Source: Thermoproteota archaeon (lineage in GTDB: Archaea > Korarchaeota > JAOZGF01 > JAOZFZ01). Taken from it: a stretch of 64,000 nucleotides of DNA. Every line of letters begins with the position of its first letter. Position 1 is the stretch's first letter. Below, piece by piece: positions 61,066 through 64,000 of the stretch. The position numbers and the translations under genes are program-made. The stretch lies in contig JAOZFT010000004.1 of assembly GCA_027492035.1 (NCBI GenBank), forward strand, positions 62,001 to 126,000. The letters run 5' to 3'. The notes under the pieces were generated by a model. That model did no database searches and had not been told where the DNA came from. It worked only from the letters and a program-made list of their open reading frames with translations.

Positions 61066-61269
61066 CTATGAATTTGATGATTGAACCAAAACGTACGGTT
61101 GAGAAACAGGGCCCAGTACATCTACCACTTTGCCTTTTAGGGTTTTCTCCCCCTTAACTGTTACTTTACTGAAGAGCTTGGGTACTTGGGAATGTTTTTT
61201 TAACTTGATAAGAAATTTACTTGGTTCAATTTCTGTCACAATTTCACCTTCAATAATTATGCTTTTCAT
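61066..61269 (-). CDS. gar1: H/ACA RNP protein Gar1
   Basis: 67 residues with the Gar1 six-strand barrel pattern: GKVVDVLGPVSQPYVLVQ preceded by VPKLFSKVTVKGEKTLKG. Gar1 assists Cbf5 in guide-directed pseudouridylation. It is shorter than many archaeal copies, but small forms exist. It follows srp19 by 14 bases in an rps8e-srp19-gar1 group, a common archaeal neighbourhood. Confidence 0.85.
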   Translation of the reverse strand: MKSIIIEGEIVTEIEPSKFLIKLKKHSQVPKLFSKVTVKGEKTLKGKVVDVLGPVSQPYVLVQSSNS

Positions 61270-61283
61270 TGCAAAAAACTTCC

Positions 61284-61571
61284 TCAGCCCTGCTTTACTA
61301 GTTTTTCCCCTATCAACTTAAGGATGTAGGTCTTACTCTGAACTTTTTTGACTTTTAATCTTCCTTTCTCGGTGAACCAAGTTCTTGGGTGTCTTTTATT
61401 TTCTTCCAAGATAGGGTTTAGGTTTAACCTTTGAGCTATTTGGAAGAGTTTTTGGGGGTCAGGGTTTCTAACTGACAATTTTTTCGGCACTTTTCTCCCT
61501 TTTTTCCTCGATTTCTTAGTATCAAAGTATAGGGGGTAAATGATGATGTATTTTCCCTTCTCCTCCTTCAT
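61284..61571 (-). CDS. srp19: Signal recognition particle subunit SRP19
   Basis: 95 residues. IIIYPLYFDTKKSRKKGRKVPKKLSV is the SRP19 RNA-binding start, and NPILEENKRHPRTWFTEKGRLKV matches the conserved middle. It binds SRP RNA and promotes Ffh/SRP54 loading. The ATG overlaps the rps8e stop by four bases. Confidence 0.95.
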   Translation of the reverse strand: MKEEKGKYIIIYPLYFDTKKSRKKGRKVPKKLSVRNPDPQKLFQIAQRLNLNPILEENKRHPRTWFTEKGRLKVKKVQSKTYILKLIGEKLVKQG

Positions 61572-61960
61572 TCTTCTTCAACTTTGACCGCGTTTATAAC
61601 TCCGTTTTGGCCTGGTCGGCTTGTCACTCTTACCAAGCCCAAAGGAGTTGAGAGAATGGCTCCTTTAGTGATTACTTTCCTTCTTGTATAGATTTTGTTT
61701 GCAGGGTTTTCGATTAAGTCTTGTATCTTTGTTTTCTGTGTTTTCTTTGTTTTTGGGTCATAGACGTTCACTACCTCGTCTCTTAAAAGTTTAAATTTCA
61801 CTTGCCCCCTTTTCCCCTTTACTTTTTTAAGTTTTCTTTCCCCTATTTTAGTTTGGGTTGGATAAGACCCTATTAAGGCTTTCTTTTTCGTTTTTCTATG
61901 CCTTATAAACTTCTTCCCAGTTTTCGTCCTTCCTTTCACTTCACCATGATACACAGACAT
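61568..61960 (-). CDS. rps8e: Ribosomal protein S8e
   Basis: 130-residue archaeal/eukaryotic small-subunit protein. Markers: KTGKKFIRHRKTKKKALIGSYPTQTKIGE near the start and IYTRRKVITKGAILSTPLGLVRVTSRPGQNGVINAV near the end. First gene of the leftward rps8e-srp19-gar1 group. The MSVYHGEVKGR start is slightly different from the usual MxWQG opening but in the right place. Confidence 0.96.
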   Translation of the reverse strand: MSVYHGEVKGRTKTGKKFIRHRKTKKKALIGSYPTQTKIGERKLKKVKGKRGQVKFKLLRDEVVNVYDPKTKKTQKTKIQDLIENPANKIYTRRKVITKGAILSTPLGLVRVTSRPGQNGVINAVKVEEE

Positions 61961-62057
61961 GCAAAAGACACCTTTTGTTTAAGAAATATTTTTTGATAAA
62001 GTCTTTTTAAAAGAGATACTTCCCAATTTAAAAAAATGGTAGTGTTTACTCGAGAAA

Positions 62058-63347
62058 CTATGAATAGGTTTTTAAACAATGAACTGAAATTCTTAATGAA
62101 GCAGCAAATAAAGCAAGCTCGAAAAGGCTGAAACCCATCTCGAATTTTGAAACAAGTTCACTTATTAGAATTAGGTAGGATGCTAGACAATGCTCTGCTT
62201 TTCTTAACCTGTAATTGAGTCCTAAAATAAATCCTAAAAGTAAGGGTAAGGAAATTAATTCAGCTAAACCACCATCCATCACGAAAGGAGCGAAAAAGGA
62301 TGCGGTTAACCCTTTATTTTTATGGCCAATGAAATGGCCTATTACTAAATTTGGGTGGTAGTAAGCTGTCCATACACGTAATCTGAGCCCTTCATAGCCG
62401 AAAGGCAAGCTCTTCTTCACTATTTTATTGTATAGACCTATATTTACTCCCAACCTGTAAAGTAATAGGTTAAAAGGGTTAGCTTCATTTCTCAAATTTC
62501 CGTATTGGGAAGAAGCCTTAAAAAAACCAAGCAAAGCCACTAAAGAAAACAGGATAGAAACAAAAAGAAATACTGAAAGTAGAGTTTTCCAGGAGAGGGA
62601 TTTTTTAGCCGTTAAAACTATAAAGAAACCTATTAAGAGGAAAGAGATTAGATCTACTCTGTAACCGTAACTTCCATAAATTAGGGCTGATAAGGCAATA
62701 AACAACACTTTGTTGAATGTTTTCTTTATTTTTTGGAGAGCTGCGGCATAAGTGAACACCCCATAGGCTCTACCTACTGTTGATAAGGGATAGTAAGTTG
62801 GTAAACCTTGAGAAGGAAATAAAAGTGGAAACTTTAACTGAGAAAGCAAAGGAAGGAGGAACATTATGGAGAAAATTGAGTAAAGAGAAAACGTAATCTT
62901 AGGAGAAAAATAAAGGAGATATTTAGATTCTTTATACCCTTTTATGTATTTCCTGAAGTAAAACGGCACCTTAAAAGATGATTCAAAACTGAACCAAATT
63001 GCAGCAGATATTAAGAAACTCTGGAAATCAAATAGTTTTTTAAAAAGGATTTCTGAAATCATGAAGCCTGAGATTACGAAGAAGATAAAGGATAAGAACC
63101 AAGACCTCTTTACCAGAACGAATTCTTTATTGAGCTTAATGTGCAAAGCCAAAAATAAACCGGAATAAATACTAGCCATGCCTAAAACAAAAGTAAAAAA
63201 TGTTTCTAAGGAGGGTTTATTGAAGTTGCTTAACCAATTGGAGGTTGGAGTCCAAAAAAAGGCTAATTCCGCCAAAGAAAGGTATAAAAGGAAGATAAGA
63301 AATGTGAGCAGGTATGGATTAATTAATGTTTCAGTTTTAAATTTCAA
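62058..63347 (-). CDS. Polytopic membrane protein, polysaccharide-polymerase (Wzy)-like
   Basis: 429 residues with about ten hydrophobic membrane segments across the whole length, and a longer polar loop near residues 290-350 (FKASSQYGNLRNEANPFNLLLYRLG). A Gly-Tyr-Arg in a membrane context (YGSYGYRVDLISFLL) recalls the GxRT region of oligosaccharide repeat-unit polymerases. TTG start with AAGGAGGG upstream; the stop of the neighbouring gene lies two bases before. The paired gene has the same character, so both likely act in surface polysaccharide assembly. Confidence 0.6.
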   Translation of the reverse strand: MKFKTETLINPYLLTFLIFLLYLSLAELAFFWTPTSNWLSNFNKPSLETFFTFVLGMASIYSGLFLALHIKLNKEFVLVKRSWFLSFIFFVISGFMISEILFKKLFDFQSFLISAAIWFSFESSFKVPFYFRKYIKGYKESKYLLYFSPKITFSLYSIFSIMFLLPLLSQLKFPLLFPSQGLPTYYPLSTVGRAYGVFTYAAALQKIKKTFNKVLFIALSALIYGSYGYRVDLISFLLIGFFIVLTAKKSLSWKTLLSVFLFVSILFSLVALLGFFKASSQYGNLRNEANPFNLLLYRLGVNIGLYNKIVKKSLPFGYEGLRLRVWTAYYHPNLVIGHFIGHKNKGLTASFFAPFVMDGGLAELISLPLLLGFILGLNYRLRKAEHCLASYLILISELVSKFEMGFSLFELALFAASLRISVHCLKTYS

Positions 63348-63348
63348 C

Positions 63349-64000
63349 CTAAACCCTCCTTTTCAATGAGCATAGGAATAGAGTAATAGAGATGAAGAGG
63401 TAGATGTAAACATTAAAATCTAATATTCCAGTTTCAATTCCTGGAACAAAGTAAGACATGAAAACAGAATAAGAAAAAATCGGAATAACTTTTCCTTCAT
63501 TTACTTTACTATGAATTAAACTTATAACTAGACCCATCAAAAGAAACTCAAGCAAAATTCCAGATAGGCCAAAATCAGCTAAGAATTGGCCGTAAATTGT
63601 GCAAGTTGAGGTGACACCTGCTTCAGCACCTATTAGGTTAGTTATTATGGACCTTGGTCCTATTCTTGGACCTGGCAAAAATTTAATAACACTTGTTATT
63701 GCTGAATATTGGACAGCACCCCTTGTGTACCCGTTAAAACCCACCCTTTTCAAAATCAGTTCTAAATTGTAGGTTGTAATTGTGGACCTGGAGAAAATAA
63801 GGGTGAGAAGCAGCAAGGGATTAGCCACCCCCCACCTTACTGAACTTACTGCAACATATACCGTTCCACCCATTAAGGCGGGAAGGAGGATATCGATAAA
63901 CCTAAGGGTGCCAGTCAGGTAGAGCACAAATATACCTCCTATTGCTTCCGCTAAAACGCCTGTCCTGAAACCTAAAAATGAAACCAAGATAAGGTTAACC
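63349..64000 (-). CDS. Polysaccharide-polymerase-like membrane protein (cut by window edge)
   Basis: At least 217 residues with six or so membrane segments. FLGFRTGVLAEAIGGIFVLYLTG resembles the GxRT motif of repeat-unit polymerases, and a polar loop (SAITSVIKFLPGPRIGPRSIITN) precedes the last segments. The frame stays open to the edge with hydrophobic residues, so the true start is probably outside the window, although a TTG exists at 63987. It is followed after one base by the second polymerase-like gene. Confidence 0.6.
   Translation of the reverse strand, partial: VNLILVSFLGFRTGVLAEAIGGIFVLYLTGTLRFIDILLPALMGGTVYVAVSSVRWGVANPLLLLTLIFSRSTITTYNLELILKRVGFNGYTRGAVQYSAITSVIKFLPGPRIGPRSIITNLIGAEAGVTSTCTIYGQFLADFGLSGILLEFLLMGLVISLIHSKVNEGKVIPIFSYSVFMSYFVPGIETGILDFNVYIYLFISITLFLCSLKRRV

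Noticed and set aside
62038-62133. 31-codon plus-strand frame at the end of the polymerase-like gene
   Set aside because: It overlaps the opposite gene, has no ribosome-binding site and is short enough to be chance.
1-64000. tRNA, rRNA, CRISPR array, insertion sequence or prophage
   Set aside because: Gaps between genes were read for tRNA T-loop patterns, regular repeats and transposase-like frames; none was convincing. The window looks like core chromosome with no sign of a recent mobile insertion other than the intein.

Overview
The window is AT-rich archaeal chromosomal DNA. The archaeal markers are Nop5/fibrillarin, Gar1, SRP19, S8e and S30e, RIO2, archaeal AsnRS, Elp3, Trm1, MptE-type pterin synthesis, a five-subunit archaeal CODH/ACS and Shine-Dalgarno-led genes with many TTG/GTG starts. 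A TFE-beta/RPC34-like factor together with S30e suggests a TACK-type lineage such as Bathyarchaeia; that is inference, and no rRNA or tRNA is present to settle it. No rRNA, tRNA, CRISPR array or insertion sequence was recognised.

Layout: (1) 1-4 kb: start of pyrG, then scpA-smc; smc carries an intein in its P-loop and has short arms. (2) 4-10 kb: a radical SAM protein, then a MacB/LolD-like ABC exporter operon with a large membrane-anchored coiled-coil protein. (3) 10-15 kb: a leftward cluster of an ATP-grasp ligase, three paralogous nucleotidyltransferases and NikR. (4) 15-30 kb: the metabolic core. A rightward operon (four-cluster ferredoxin, aldehyde ferredoxin oxidoreductase, CooC, corrinoid protein, non-pyrrolysine MttB homologue) converges on a second corrinoid iron-sulfur protein (CdhD'/CdhE'). 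Next come the main cdhE, cdhD, a 74-residue linker-like protein and cdhC, and divergently cdhA-cdhB. (5) 30-38 kb: methyltransferase, a decayed-looking PIN/AbrB pair, AsnRS, a DUF166 protein, a ferredoxin, a flavoprotein, a UroD-like methyltransferase with a corrinoid protein, and a DUF445 protein. (6) 38-46 kb: MptE, two acyl-CoA dehydrogenases, EtfAB, enoyl-CoA hydratase and 3-hydroxyacyl-CoA dehydrogenase. (7) 46-57 kb: MoaB, a gene relic, a DUF460 protein, RIO2, an unusual regulator, GlmS, a glycosyltransferase and Elp3. (8) 57-64 kb: rps30e-nop5-flpA-trm1, the opposing rps8e-srp19-gar1-TFE-beta group, and two polysaccharide-polymerase-like membrane proteins.

How the genes may work together: the cell appears able to make or break acetyl-CoA by the archaeal Wood-Ljungdahl branch. 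Two corrinoid methyltransferase modules (MttB-like and UroD-like) and a spare corrinoid iron-sulfur protein suggest that methyl groups from methylated amines or methoxy compounds can be fed directly to acetyl-CoA synthase. AOR and the beta-oxidation genes would handle aldehyde/acid and acyl-CoA interconversion, and NikR would match nickel supply to the nickel enzymes.

The most striking observation is that rps30e is interrupted by 17 bases that break its frame. These bases are bounded by a canonical bulge-helix-bulge fold whose predicted cut sites restore exactly the conserved S30e N-terminus, so this is a strong candidate for a very short archaeal mRNA intron.
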